From NCBI RefSeq assembly GCF_000374445.1, contig NZ_KB894427.1:62001-126000 (forward strand): a DNA stretch of 64,000 nt, written 5' to 3'. Positions 1-11,029 of the stretch are shown piece after piece; the stretch's first letter is position 1; the number at the start of each line of letters is the position of its first letter. The position numbers were made by a program, and so were the translations under genes. The notes under the pieces were generated by a model. That model was not told the DNA's origin and ran no database searches. It saw nothing but the letters and a program-made list of their open reading frames with translations. This DNA is from Actinokineospora enzanensis DSM 44649 (GTDB lineage: Bacteria > Actinomycetota > Actinomycetes > Mycobacteriales > Pseudonocardiaceae).

Positions 1-2
1 TG

Positions 3-359
3 TACATCTACGAGGACTACGCGCGGGCGACGGCCCCGGTCGCGACGGTGAAGAACGGGTTCGACAACTTCGAGTATCGGGATGGGGCCGCTACCCGGGA
101 GGGGGCGGACGGAGTGGATTCCGATCGGGCGGTGTTGGATCTCAACAAGGTGAACTGGGATGCACTGCCCGGGTTGTGGGACAAGGCGAACAAGGAGTTG
201 GGCGTGCCCGCTCCCACCATGCGGTATATCATCATCGACACCGACATCATTGACGGGTCCGCTTCGATGAGACTTTATGTGAATGATGATTATGGGGCTA
301 CCTACCTGGAGGCCGACCTTTCCGGGAAGGTTCAGCGCATGTACAAGCGCGATAAGTAG
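3..359 (+). CDS. C-terminal part of an unrecognised protein (cut by left edge)
   Basis: The frame is open from the first bases and ends at a TAG, so only the last 118 residues are present and the start lies outside the window. The visible part is soluble and acidic, with no membrane segment. It ends in a compact region (YIIIDTDIIDGSASMRLYV, then GATYLEADLSGKV) that reads like alternating beta strands of a small alpha/beta fold. I do not recognise the family. An internal ATG at 48 exists, but the frame continues upstream of it without a stop, so it is probably not the start. Function unknown. Confidence 0.7.
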   Translation, partial: YIYEDYARATAPVATVKNGFDNFEYRDGAATREGADGVDSDRAVLDLNKVNWDALPGLWDKANKELGVPAPTMRYIIIDTDIIDGSASMRLYVNDDYGATYLEADLSGKVQRMYKRDK

Positions 360-408
360 TCCGCCTACTGGGGAATCTCGCTCTGTGCGCGACCGGTTGG
401 GCCGGTGG

Positions 409-1246
409 TCAGGTCGTGGGGTGGCGCAGGGTTCCGGTGAACGGGCTGTGACCGGACAGGGTCACCGTGCAGACGAAGGCGCGGACCGCCGTGCCGGGAG
501 TGCCGTTCTCGAACTGCCAGAGGTAGCCCGGGTGGTAGCGGCGATCGAGGTCGCCGACCCACGCTTCGGCGGCGGGGCCGCAGAGTTCGCTGCTGAGCGT
601 GTTCATCTGGCCGATGGGTCGGGGTGTTCGGGAAGCTCGACGTCAGGTCGCGGAGGAGGGTGACCTCCTCGGTGTGCGGGCCGGTGCACGGGACGACCGT
701 GATCGGGTCCAGGTTGGTGTTCGTGGCCAGGCAGGATCCCGGTTTCAGCGTGGCGAAGACGTCGGCCTTGGTGGCGTCGGGACCGGACCGAGGGGCTGCG
801 GGGGCGGGGGTCCAGGGCTGCCGGGTGGCGGGCGGGACCTTGGTGCGGGTGGTGGGTTCAGGCTCCGCCACCCCGGGATCGGCTGCCGCCGGGTCGACCG
901 CGGCGGGGTCGGCGTTCCGCACGGACGGTGTGGGCTTGATGGTCGTGGTGGTCGAGCTGCCCGCCACGGGTGTCTTACTGCCGCCGGTGGGGTACAGCCA
1001 CGCGACCAGGGCGACGGCGGCGGTCACGGCGAGTAGGACGAAGACGACGTTTCTGGCGTTGTGGTCGGCGGGACGGGGTGCGACGGGCGCCGGGAGTTCC
1101 GGGGGTGTCCACGTGCGCCACGGCATGGGACTGTGCTGTGGCGTCGTGTGGTAGCGGCGGGTGTCGGACTCGGTGCGCTTCGCGTCATCGACCCAGGCCT
1201 CGTCGAAGGAGGGCCCGTCGTTCTCGTTCGCCCCAGGGTGTTCCAT
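409..1246 (-). pseudogene. Septum-formation-like membrane protein, frameshifted
   Basis: The N-terminal part (from ATG at 1246) is a Pro-rich cytoplasmic stretch, one membrane segment near residues 66-84 (NVVFVLLAVTAAVALVAWLY), a Thr/Pro/Ala linker, then the start of a Cys-containing extracellular domain (GSCLATN, VVPCTGPHTEEV). That pattern is typical of the actinobacterial septum formation family domain. Near position 615-625 the reading frame breaks. The expected rest (ELCGPAAEAWVG, YLWQFENG, AFVCTVTL) continues in another minus-strand frame down to a stop at 409. If the break is not real the gene is intact; if real, the frame runs on to 365 with an unrelated Arg/Pro-rich tail. A one-base indel, either mutation or sequencing error, explains it. 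Confidence 0.65.
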
Positions 1247-1332
1247 GGCCGAGACGGTAGGTGCGCCGGTGTGTCCACAATGGTATCGGGAGCGACTGGT
1301 CCGCTGATCGTCGTCCGGCGTTCAACCGCAGG

Positions 1333-1431
1333 TCAGGCGGGGCGGCGGAGGGCGCCCGGGGAGATGCCGAAGGTGCGTTTGACGGCCCGGCAGAAGGCGG
1401 CCGCGGAGCGGTAGCCGAAGCGGTGCCCGAC
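1333..1431 (-). pseudogene. AraC-family regulator, C-terminal remnant
   Basis: About 32 codons (HRFGYRSAAAFCRAVKRTFG, then ISPGALRRPA, stop) match the second helix-turn-helix and tail of AraC/XylS regulators, which end in patterns like F-x-R-x-F-K-R-x-F-G-x-S-P. Upstream of this, in gene direction, the similarity stops abruptly at about 1431, where a fragment of opposite orientation begins. There is no start codon or N-terminal ligand domain, so this is a relic. Confidence 0.6.
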
Positions 1432-1532
1432 TCTGCGAGGAGATCGTGGCCGCCGCCCAGATCGCCGCCGCACTCGGCCTATCCCCCCGCGATCTCGCCG
1501 ACTTCTGCCGCACCGCGAACCGGAACGCGTGA
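1431..1532 (+). pseudogene. Gene remnant, C-terminal fragment of unknown protein
   Basis: The plus-strand frame encodes about 33 residues (ending ALGLSPRDLADFCRTANRN, Ala, stop at 1530-1532) with ordinary actinobacterial codon use. It has no start codon of its own and abuts the AraC remnant head to head. It looks like the C-terminus of a lost gene. The family is not identified. Confidence 0.3.
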
Positions 1533-1559
1533 CCCGATCGACCGCGTGATCCGCCAAGG

Positions 1560-1592
1560 CCCCGCTTCCGGCCCAGGGATCCGGAAGCGGGG
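1560..1592. terminator. Hairpin between gene remnant and small secreted protein
   Basis: Arms CCCCGCTTCCGG and CCGGAAGCGGGG form a perfect 12-bp stem with a 9-nt loop. It sits between the plus-strand remnant and the 3' end of the minus-strand gene at 1688, so it can serve both directions. No long T run follows, which is common in high-GC actinomycetes. Confidence 0.55.
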
Positions 1593-1687
1593 CACCACAG
1601 GCCCGCGAATCGACCGGGAGCATCGGGGTCGCGGGCCCTCCACACGCCGCGCCGCGCGGGGTCAGTGCAGCGGCAGCGGCCAATTCG

Positions 1688-2086
1688 TCATCGCGGCAGA
1701 GAAAGAATCCCAGGCAACAGATCGGACAGCGAAATCGAATCCCGATCCACAACCACGTCAACCACGTCCAACAACGCCGGAACCACCGTGGCCGCCACCG
1801 CCACCGGCAGATCGCCTGCCGTCTGCGTGAACGCCTCCGTGTTGGCCAACAGATGCAGCGCATCCGGACTATCCGTGATCTCCCGCAGGTCATCGAACAC
1901 CGGCGGCAGATCGGCCAGCACCGCCTGAACCTGCACGGGCTCGGTAGCGGCAGCCAACTGATCGGACAGCGCGGCGAGACGCTCGGCGGGATCCGCGTCC
2001 GCCGCGGTCGCGCTGGTGACGGTCAGGCCCACGGCAGCCAGGGCGGCCAGACCCACAGCCAGGGTGCGCGACAGAGGGGTGTGCAT
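1688..2086 (-). CDS. Small secreted protein of unknown function
   Basis: 132 residues. I chose ATG at 2086 because AGGAAGGG lies just upstream and a clean signal peptide follows (MHTPLSRTLAVGLAALAAVG, cleavage near TATAADADP, about residue 30). Upstream in-frame starts give an Arg/Pro-rich leader without membrane character. The mature part is about 100 residues of acidic helix-prone sequence (ERLAALSDQLAAA, PPVFDDLREITD, VVPALLDVVDVVV). It has no cysteines or catalytic motif. Probably an exported helical protein; family not recognised. Confidence 0.7.
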   Translation of the reverse strand: MHTPLSRTLAVGLAALAAVGLTVTSATAADADPAERLAALSDQLAAATEPVQVQAVLADLPPVFDDLREITDSPDALHLLANTEAFTQTAGDLPVAVAATVVPALLDVVDVVVDRDSISLSDLLPGILSLPR

Positions 2087-2355
2087 CAGGGGAAAGCCCT
2101 TCCTGGTCGGGTCGCGAGGTGCTCGGGCTGCCCCAAGAGCTAGCAGCGACGACGCCCCGTGACCAATCGCGCACCTTGTGTGATTAAGCAAGCAGATACC
2201 TCTCACCGACCCACCCGCCCCGCGCGCACCGGGGAGCGAACCCCGGGCGGTGGGGGTCCGCGGCCGGGGAAGCACTGGATGTACGCCTCGGGATAGCGCG
2301 ATCGGTGGCAGGCTCGTCGAACGGGTGAAATCCGGCGGGTCACCCGGCCGGGGGT

Positions 2356-3180
2356 TCACCGAATGGAGATCACCAGCACCGCCGCGTCCAGCAGGGCCAC
2401 GCCCAGCATCGCGTGGAACGCCGCGCGCGAGCCGGGGCGACGGCCACGCACCAGTCCCACGGTCGTGACCGCGGTGGCCACCCCGAGCGCCACCAGGCCC
2501 AGGAGCCGTGCATCACCGGGAAGCCCGAACACGAGTGTGGCGGAGGCGGCCAGGACGAGCAGCGCGGCCGCAGTGCGAGAGGCGGCGGCGCCCAAGCGGT
2601 GCGGGAGGCCGAGAACACCGGTCGCGCGGTCGTCGGCGAAGTCCGGGAGGGTGTTGGCGAAATGGGCGGCGCAGCCCAGCAGCGACGCGGTCGCGGTCAG
2701 CCACCACGGCGGCCAGTAGGGGTCGGGCAGGGCGAGCGTGACGAACGCCGTCAACAGTCCGAACGAGAGGGCATAAGGGACGATCGAGAACACCGTCGCC
2801 TTCACCCGCAGGTCATACGCCCACGCGGACAACAACGCCACAATGTGCGCGAGCCCCGCGAAAAGGCAGGCAAACAAGGACAAAGCGACCGCGAGCACAG
2901 CGGAAACCCAGAACGACATCCGCACCACGGCGACCGATACCTGTCCTGTCGCAACAGGTTTGTCCGCGCGACCGACGGCAGCGTCCCGCGCAGCGTCGAC
3001 GACATCGTTGAGCCACCCCACCGACAGCTGCCCGGCGAACACCGCGGCCGCCACCAGTACCACGCGCCACGCGTTCTGCCCCAGCCCCACGGACAACGCG
3101 GCCGTGGCGAGCGTGACCGCGACGGCGGGTTCCGGATGGGCGGCGCGCAGCAGTGGGAGTCGCGTGGGCGGTGCAGTCAT
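2356..3180 (-). CDS. UbiA-family prenyltransferase
   Basis: 274 residues from ATG at 3180. Integral membrane enzyme of the UbiA superfamily, which transfers an isoprenyl chain from a prenyl diphosphate to an aromatic or other acceptor. The first Asp-rich motif is complete (NDVVDAARD, residues 58-66), and a second DFADD-type motif follows the mid-protein loop (FANTLPDFADDRATG). About eight hydrophobic segments are visible. It diverges, with a 53-bp gap, from a methyltransferase and a type III PKS, so a prenylated or methylated polyketide product is a reasonable inference. A membrane-lipid or quinone role cannot be excluded. Confidence 0.85.
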   Translation of the reverse strand: MTAPPTRLPLLRAAHPEPAVAVTLATAALSVGLGQNAWRVVLVAAAVFAGQLSVGWLNDVVDAARDAAVGRADKPVATGQVSVAVVRMSFWVSAVLAVALSLFACLFAGLAHIVALLSAWAYDLRVKATVFSIVPYALSFGLLTAFVTLALPDPYWPPWWLTATASLLGCAAHFANTLPDFADDRATGVLGLPHRLGAAASRTAAALLVLAASATLVFGLPGDARLLGLVALGVATAVTTVGLVRGRRPGSRAAFHAMLGVALLDAAVLVISIR

Positions 3181-3233
3181 CGAACGCCAGGGTATGTCAA
3201 GCGGCGTCCCGTCGGGTGTGTCAGCCTCGGACG

Positions 3234-3926
3234 GTGACCGCGCTCTACGACGACCTCGCCGGGCACTGGTGGCGACCGCGTGGGGCGTTCGCGATGCTGC
3301 GCTGGCTCGCCGCCGCGCGCGCCGAACTGGTCCCGACCGCGACAAGACCGGGGGCGGTGCTCGTGGACCTGGGTTGCGGCGGTGGTCTGCTGGCGCCGCA
3401 CATAGCGAGCAAAGGGTACGCACACATAGGGATCGACCTGTCGCACACCGGACCGCGAGTGGCAGCCGAACACGGTGTCACGGCGATACGCGGGGACGTG
3501 CTGGCCGTGCCGCTGCGCACGGGATGCGCGGACGTGGTGGTGGCCGGGGAGATCCTTGAACACGTGCCGGACCTGCCGCGCGCGGTCGCGGAGGCGTGCA
3601 GGCTGTTACGGCCGGGCGGTCTGCTGGTGCTCGACACCCTGGCGGACACCGCGCTGTGCCGGTTCCTGGCGATCACCGTGGCGGAACGGCTGCCGTCGGT
3701 CCCCCGGGGCGTGCACGACCCGGCCCTGCTGGTCGACCGGGCGGTGTTGGTGCGCGAGTGTGCTAAGCAGGGAGTGGGTTTGCGGTTGCGGGGTATCCGA
3801 CCGTCGTCGGTCGGTCTGGCCGGGTGGGCACTGGGCTCGGTCCGGCCGGTGCGGATGATGCCCGTGCCGACGACCGCCGTGCTGTTCCAGGGCGTTGGCG
3901 TGAAGGAGGCCGGATGGCGGTCGTGA
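3234..3926 (+). CDS. SAM-dependent methyltransferase (UbiG-like class I)
   Basis: 230 residues from GTG at 3234. Motif I is clear (VLVDLGCGGG, residues 42-51), followed by an acidic residue at the end of strand 2 (HIGIDLS), motif II-like DVVVAGEILEHV and RLLRPGGLLVLDT. This is the UbiG/Coq3-like layout for O- or C-methylation of small molecules. The last 13 bases overlap the PKS start, so the two are translationally coupled. With UbiA diverging upstream, the likely substrate is the polyketide made next door. Confidence 0.85.
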   Translation: MTALYDDLAGHWWRPRGAFAMLRWLAAARAELVPTATRPGAVLVDLGCGGGLLAPHIASKGYAHIGIDLSHTGPRVAAEHGVTAIRGDVLAVPLRTGCADVVVAGEILEHVPDLPRAVAEACRLLRPGGLLVLDTLADTALCRFLAITVAERLPSVPRGVHDPALLVDRAVLVRECAKQGVGLRLRGIRPSSVGLAGWALGSVRPVRMMPVPTTAVLFQGVGVKEAGWRS

Positions 3927-4966
3927 CCGGGATCGGTGCCGCGCTGCCCCGGTCGTACGACCAGGACGTGCTGTGGGAACGCGGTTTCCGCGCGCACTTC
4001 CGCGACCGCGGCCTGGCCCGCCGGGTGTTCGCCAACTGCGGCGTGCGGTCGCGGCACGCGGTGGTGGACCCGACGGCGGAGGGCGTGGCCGGGTGGTCGA
4101 CCGGGCGTCGGATGGCCCGCTATGCCGAGGAGGCCCCGCCACTGGCCCGCGCCGCCCTGCGCGACGCACTCGCCGAGTCCGGTTTGTCCCCAGCCGACCT
4201 GGGCCTGCTGGCGGTGGTGTCGTGCACCGGCTACACCACGCCCGGCCTGGACATCGGGCTGGCCGCGGACCTGGGACTGGCGGCGGACGCGCGACGGATC
4301 GTGATCGGCCACATGGGCTGCTACGCCGCGCTCCCCGGGCTGGGCGCGGTGGCCGACTTCGTGGACGCACGCGGCCTGCCCGCCGCGCTGGTGTGCGTGG
4401 AACTGACGTCGTTGCACGTCCAGCCGCCGGACGACGACCCGGAGCAGGTGGTGGCGCACGCGCTGTTCGGGGACGCGGCGGCCGCCGTGGTGGTGGCCCC
4501 GTCCGCGTCGGTGGCCCCGGTGACCCCGGCGGTGCCGGGGTGGGAGGTGCTGGACGTCGCCGCGCACACCGAGCCGGACGCGGCGGCCATGATGACCTGG
4601 CGGATCACCGACCACGGCTTCCGCATGGGCCTGTCCGCGCGGGTGCCGGACGTGCTGGCGGCGACCGTGCGGCCGGTGGTGGACAAGCTGTTGGCCCGGC
4701 ACGGGGCGGTGATCGAGGACGTGGCGGGCTGGGCGGTGCACCCGGGCGGGCCGCGCATCCTGGACACGGTGGGGACCGGGTTGGGCCTGCCCGAGCGGGC
4801 CCTGGCAGCATCGCGGGCGGTGCTCGCCGAGCGGGGCAACTGCTCGTCGGCGACGGTGGTGCTGGTGCTGCGCGAACTGGACGTGCGGCCGGAAGACCTG
4901 GCGGTGGCGATGGCGTTCGGACCCGGACTGACCCTGTACACGACCCTGCTGCGGCGGACGGCATGA
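3914..4966 (+). CDS. Type III polyketide synthase
   Basis: 350 residues from ATG at 3914, with GAAGGAGG just upstream inside the previous gene. The full Cys-His-Asn triad of the chalcone/stilbene synthase superfamily is present: Cys136 in GHMGCYAAL, His276 in WAVHPGGP, Asn309 in ERGNCSSATV. Homodimeric iterative enzymes of this family condense malonyl-CoA units on an acyl-CoA starter; bacterial members make alkylresorcinols, alkylpyrones or naphthalenes. The starter and chain length cannot be read from the sequence. Its TGA overlaps the ATG of the CorA-like gene. Confidence 0.92.
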   Translation: MAVVTGIGAALPRSYDQDVLWERGFRAHFRDRGLARRVFANCGVRSRHAVVDPTAEGVAGWSTGRRMARYAEEAPPLARAALRDALAESGLSPADLGLLAVVSCTGYTTPGLDIGLAADLGLAADARRIVIGHMGCYAALPGLGAVADFVDARGLPAALVCVELTSLHVQPPDDDPEQVVAHALFGDAAAAVVVAPSASVAPVTPAVPGWEVLDVAAHTEPDAAAMMTWRITDHGFRMGLSARVPDVLAATVRPVVDKLLARHGAVIEDVAGWAVHPGGPRILDTVGTGLGLPERALAASRAVLAERGNCSSATVVLVLRELDVRPEDLAVAMAFGPGLTLYTTLLRRTA

Positions 4967-5913
4967 CCACCACCCGCCTCTACCGCGCGGGTCGCCTGTC
5001 CGAAGAGGACTTCCCACTGTCCGAACTGGGCGAACGACTGTCCGAACCGGACACCGTGGCCTGGGTGGACATCGCGGACGACTCGGACCTGGCGATGGTC
5101 GGCGCGGAGCTGGGGCTGCACGAGCTGGCGCTGGAGGACGCGCGGCAGCGGGGGCAACGGCCGAAGATCGACCACTACAGGTCCCACCAGTTCCTGTCGA
5201 TCTACGGTGCTTCGCTGTCCGAGGACGGTTCGCTGTCGGTCCGCGAGCTGTCGGTGTTCGTGACGGCCCGCGCCCTGGTCACGGTGCACGACGGCTACGA
5301 CATGACCCAGGTGGCCCGCCGGTGGGACGAGTCGGTGCTGGAGTGCGACCGGGTGGGCGTGCTGCTGCACGGGCTGATCGACGTCGTGGTGGACGGCCAC
5401 CTGCAGGCGGCGTCCGCATTGGACGAACTGACCGAGGACCTGGAGGGCGTGGTCTTCGAGGACCGCCCCAACGTCCGGGAACTGCAACAGAACACCGTCC
5501 GCGTGCGACGGTCGTTGTCATCGTTGCGGCGGGTGGTGTTGCCGATGCGGGACATCATGACGGAGCTCCCCCGCGACACCCACCTGATCGACGCCCGGTT
5601 GCAGCCCTACTTCGCCGACATCCGCGACCACGTGACGCACGCGGCCGAGTGGACGGAGTCGTTGCGCGACCACGTGACGGCGCTGCGGGAGACCCAGCTC
5701 AACATCCAGAGCAACCGGCTCAACCTGATCATGAAGAAGGTCACCGGCTGGGCCGCCATCATCGCCATCCCGACCGCCATCACCGGCTTCTACGGCCAGA
5801 ACGTCCCCTACCCCGGCACCGGCGAGCCCTGGGGCTTCTGGGTGTCGACGGCCGTCATGGTGGTCGCGTCGTGCGCCCTCTACCTGATGTTCAAACGGAA
5901 GGACTGGCTTTGA
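4963..5913 (+). CDS. CorA-family divalent cation transporter with GQN in place of GMN
   Basis: 316 residues, starting at the ATGA overlap with the PKS. The first ~245 residues are soluble alpha/beta plus a long helical region (TEDLEGVVFEDRPNV, IDARLQPYFADIRDHV), as in the CorA cytoplasmic funnel. Two membrane helices follow at the C-terminus, ending in basic FKRKDWL. The selectivity signature YGMN at the end of helix 1 reads YGQN here (TGFYGQNVPYPG). CorA proteins form pentamers that conduct Mg2+ or Co2+; the Gln variant may alter selectivity. Its coupling to a PKS operon is unusual and may be incidental. Confidence 0.82.
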   Translation: MTTTRLYRAGRLSEEDFPLSELGERLSEPDTVAWVDIADDSDLAMVGAELGLHELALEDARQRGQRPKIDHYRSHQFLSIYGASLSEDGSLSVRELSVFVTARALVTVHDGYDMTQVARRWDESVLECDRVGVLLHGLIDVVVDGHLQAASALDELTEDLEGVVFEDRPNVRELQQNTVRVRRSLSSLRRVVLPMRDIMTELPRDTHLIDARLQPYFADIRDHVTHAAEWTESLRDHVTALRETQLNIQSNRLNLIMKKVTGWAAIIAIPTAITGFYGQNVPYPGTGEPWGFWVSTAVMVVASCALYLMFKRKDWL

Positions 5914-5923
5914 GGCTGACCGA

Positions 5924-5963
5924 GGCGGGGAGCCCGGTCCGACAGCAGGCCGGACACCCCGCC
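5924..5963. terminator. Possible weak terminator between corA-like gene and metH
   Basis: GGCGGGG and CCCCGCC can pair across a GC-rich loop that contains a second small stem (CCGG/CCGG). The position, between two convergent genes 58 bp apart, suits a bidirectional terminator. The stem is short, so this is tentative. Confidence 0.35.
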
Positions 5964-5971
5964 CCGGGACG

Positions 5972-9568
<3,597 letters not shown>

Positions 9569-9573
9569 GCACA

Positions 9574-9592
9574 CCTCCGTTGATCCCGGAGG
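9574..9592 (-). promoter_or_regulatory. Anti-Shine-Dalgarno hairpin of the SAH riboswitch
   Basis: On the minus strand CCTCCG (9592-9587), a 7-nt loop, and CGGAGG (9579-9574) form a perfect 6-bp stem that buries the GGAGG ribosome binding site of metH. Three bases (9592-9590) are shared with the riboswitch pseudoknot, so the two structures exclude each other. Ligand binding should free the binding site, giving a translational ON switch. Confidence 0.75.
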
Positions 9593-9660
9593 CGCCCTTT
9601 GCGGTGAGTGGAGCGAGCCGAGCGTGGCGGGTCTCGGGACCCGTTGCAGCGCCTCTCGGC
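9589..9660 (-). promoter_or_regulatory. SAH riboswitch upstream of metH
   Basis: Read on the minus strand, the leader has the conserved layout of the S-adenosylhomocysteine riboswitch. P1 is GCCGAG/CTCGGC (9660-9655 with 9622-9617). Inside it lies the core AGGCGCTGCAACGG, then hairpin GGGTC-CCGA-GACCC. After P1 comes GCAAAGGGCGCC, whose GCGCCT (9595-9590) pairs with AGGCGC (9654-9649) to close the pseudoknot. The family is known to turn on metH, ahcY or metF when SAH accumulates, which fits the gene directly downstream. Confidence 0.85.
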
Positions 9661-9917
9661 CTCGGCACTCCACCCTACCGGATGCCCTCCGGCCGGACGC
9701 CATGTTCCACCCTGCTGGATCACCCGTTGGTGGTAACCCGGCCTGGACCCGACAAGCCTTGTGGTCCAACGGAAAACGACCTCCGCGGCCGTCCACGACG
9801 GAGCCGCCTCGACCGGCGTTCGAGCGCCCCTCGACCGCCCGTGACCCACGTCACCGCGAGGTGGTCGGATGATGGCTCGTTAGGCTGCCGCACAACATCG
9901 CTTGGGGGGTGGGCACC

Positions 9918-10610
9918 ATGACTACGGAATTCCCGCTGTCGGACGAGGAAGCACTGTCGGACGAGGAGGTACAGCGCGTCTGGGCAGCCGACAGCACCGC
10001 GCGACGCGACCACTTCTTCACGACCGTCGCGACGACCGGGATCGTGTGGGCGTGGGACGAGGGCTACGGCGGACTGGAACGGGACGACCTGGACCACGCC
10101 CTGGTCCCGTTGTGGCCGCACCGCCGCCTGGCCGAGATGTCGGCGGCGGCGATGGGCCACGACCCCGGCCCGGTCACCCCGATCGCGCTGGACGAGGTAC
10201 TGGACGACCTGCTGGAGTGGTACCACGAGGAGGGCCACGAGATCGCGGTCCTCCCGACCGACGGGACCTTCACGGCCATCCTGTCCCTGGAACGGTTCCG
10301 GACGGAGGTGTTCGAGGCCCGGCTGCGCGCGGCGGGCTTGGCCGAGACCGAGTCCCGGATCCGTCGGGACGAGTTCCACGCGGACCAACGCCACCGGGCC
10401 TCCCGGCGACTGGACTGGAGCACGGACGACCGCCGCGACCTGGTGGCACGCCTGGCAGACGTCGAATGCTCGGACAAGTTCCTGGTGACCGAGGAGTGGG
10501 CATCGGCGCGCGGCACGGGGTGGCCCCGGGCGGCCCGGTCCCTGACCGTCCTGGGCATCACCTGCGACTGTGAAGCCAGGGACTACTTTTCGGCATCAGT
10601 CGGGCAGTAA
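9918..10610 (+). CDS. DUF2750-like protein of unknown function
   Basis: 230 residues from ATG at 9918, after a G-rich stretch; an in-frame GTG three codons earlier is an alternative. The N-terminal half matches the DUF2750 pattern (RDHFFTTVATTGIVWAWDEGY, then LVPLWPHRRLAEM), a small fold in which a Trp/Pro/His segment is conserved. The C-terminal half (about 130-230) is Arg/Asp-rich, with CDCEARDYF near the end and no known motif. No membrane segment. Function unknown; stands alone between metH and the XRE patch. Confidence 0.7.
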   Translation: MTTEFPLSDEEALSDEEVQRVWAADSTARRDHFFTTVATTGIVWAWDEGYGGLERDDLDHALVPLWPHRRLAEMSAAAMGHDPGPVTPIALDEVLDDLLEWYHEEGHEIAVLPTDGTFTAILSLERFRTEVFEARLRAAGLAETESRIRRDEFHADQRHRASRRLDWSTDDRRDLVARLADVECSDKFLVTEEWASARGTGWPRAARSLTVLGITCDCEARDYFSASVGQ

Positions 10611-10941
10611 CGGCCTGTCGTCACCGGAACAGTCCAAGGGGCGGGGCGGATGGCCTCACCCGTGGGGAGCGGGGGGTGGTCGCTCTGTCCACAGTGTGAC
10701 TAATGGGACGCGCGTCACGCTATGCGTGGATGCCTACGCCAAGCTATTGCGCAGCTAAATGCCCGCGCTGGCGGTCATAAGGAAGGCGATATTGCGGCGA
10801 GTGGCCGGGCGGCAGACACCACCGGGGCCAGCGGACACGATCACGTCAAAGGTGTGCATTGGTCCACTACCGACCGGATGTCCACCACACCCGCGCGCGG
10901 CCACGGCAGCACCACCACCACGTCCGGAGGAGCCTGTACAT

Positions 10942-11010
10942 ATGTGCGAACACGTACCACGCCCAGGTGATACCACGCCCCCCACCCATCCGGGTGGAAG
11001 CGTGACGTGA
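10942..11010 (+). CDS. Possible 22-codon ORF with strong ribosome binding site
   Basis: GGAGGAG lies 8 nt before the ATG. The peptide begins MCEHVPRPGDTT and ends PGGSVT, Pro/Gly/Thr-rich and not hydrophobic. It converges on the XRE-TPR regulator 20 bp away. The preceding 330 bases (10611-10941) hold no other gene I can support. A real small protein, a leader, or chance are all possible. Confidence 0.25.
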   Translation: MCEHVPRPGDTTPPTHPGGSVT

Positions 11011-11029
11011 CAAACCGGTGGCCAGCGGG

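Noticed and set aside
1261-1830. Plus-strand ORF of 189 codons over the remnants
   Set aside because: It crosses the remnant junction and the terminator hairpin, is Arg/Pro-rich and runs antisense to the secreted protein gene.
9600-9720. Cobalamin riboswitch before metH
   Set aside because: The B12-box pattern is absent, while the leader matches the SAH riboswitch core.
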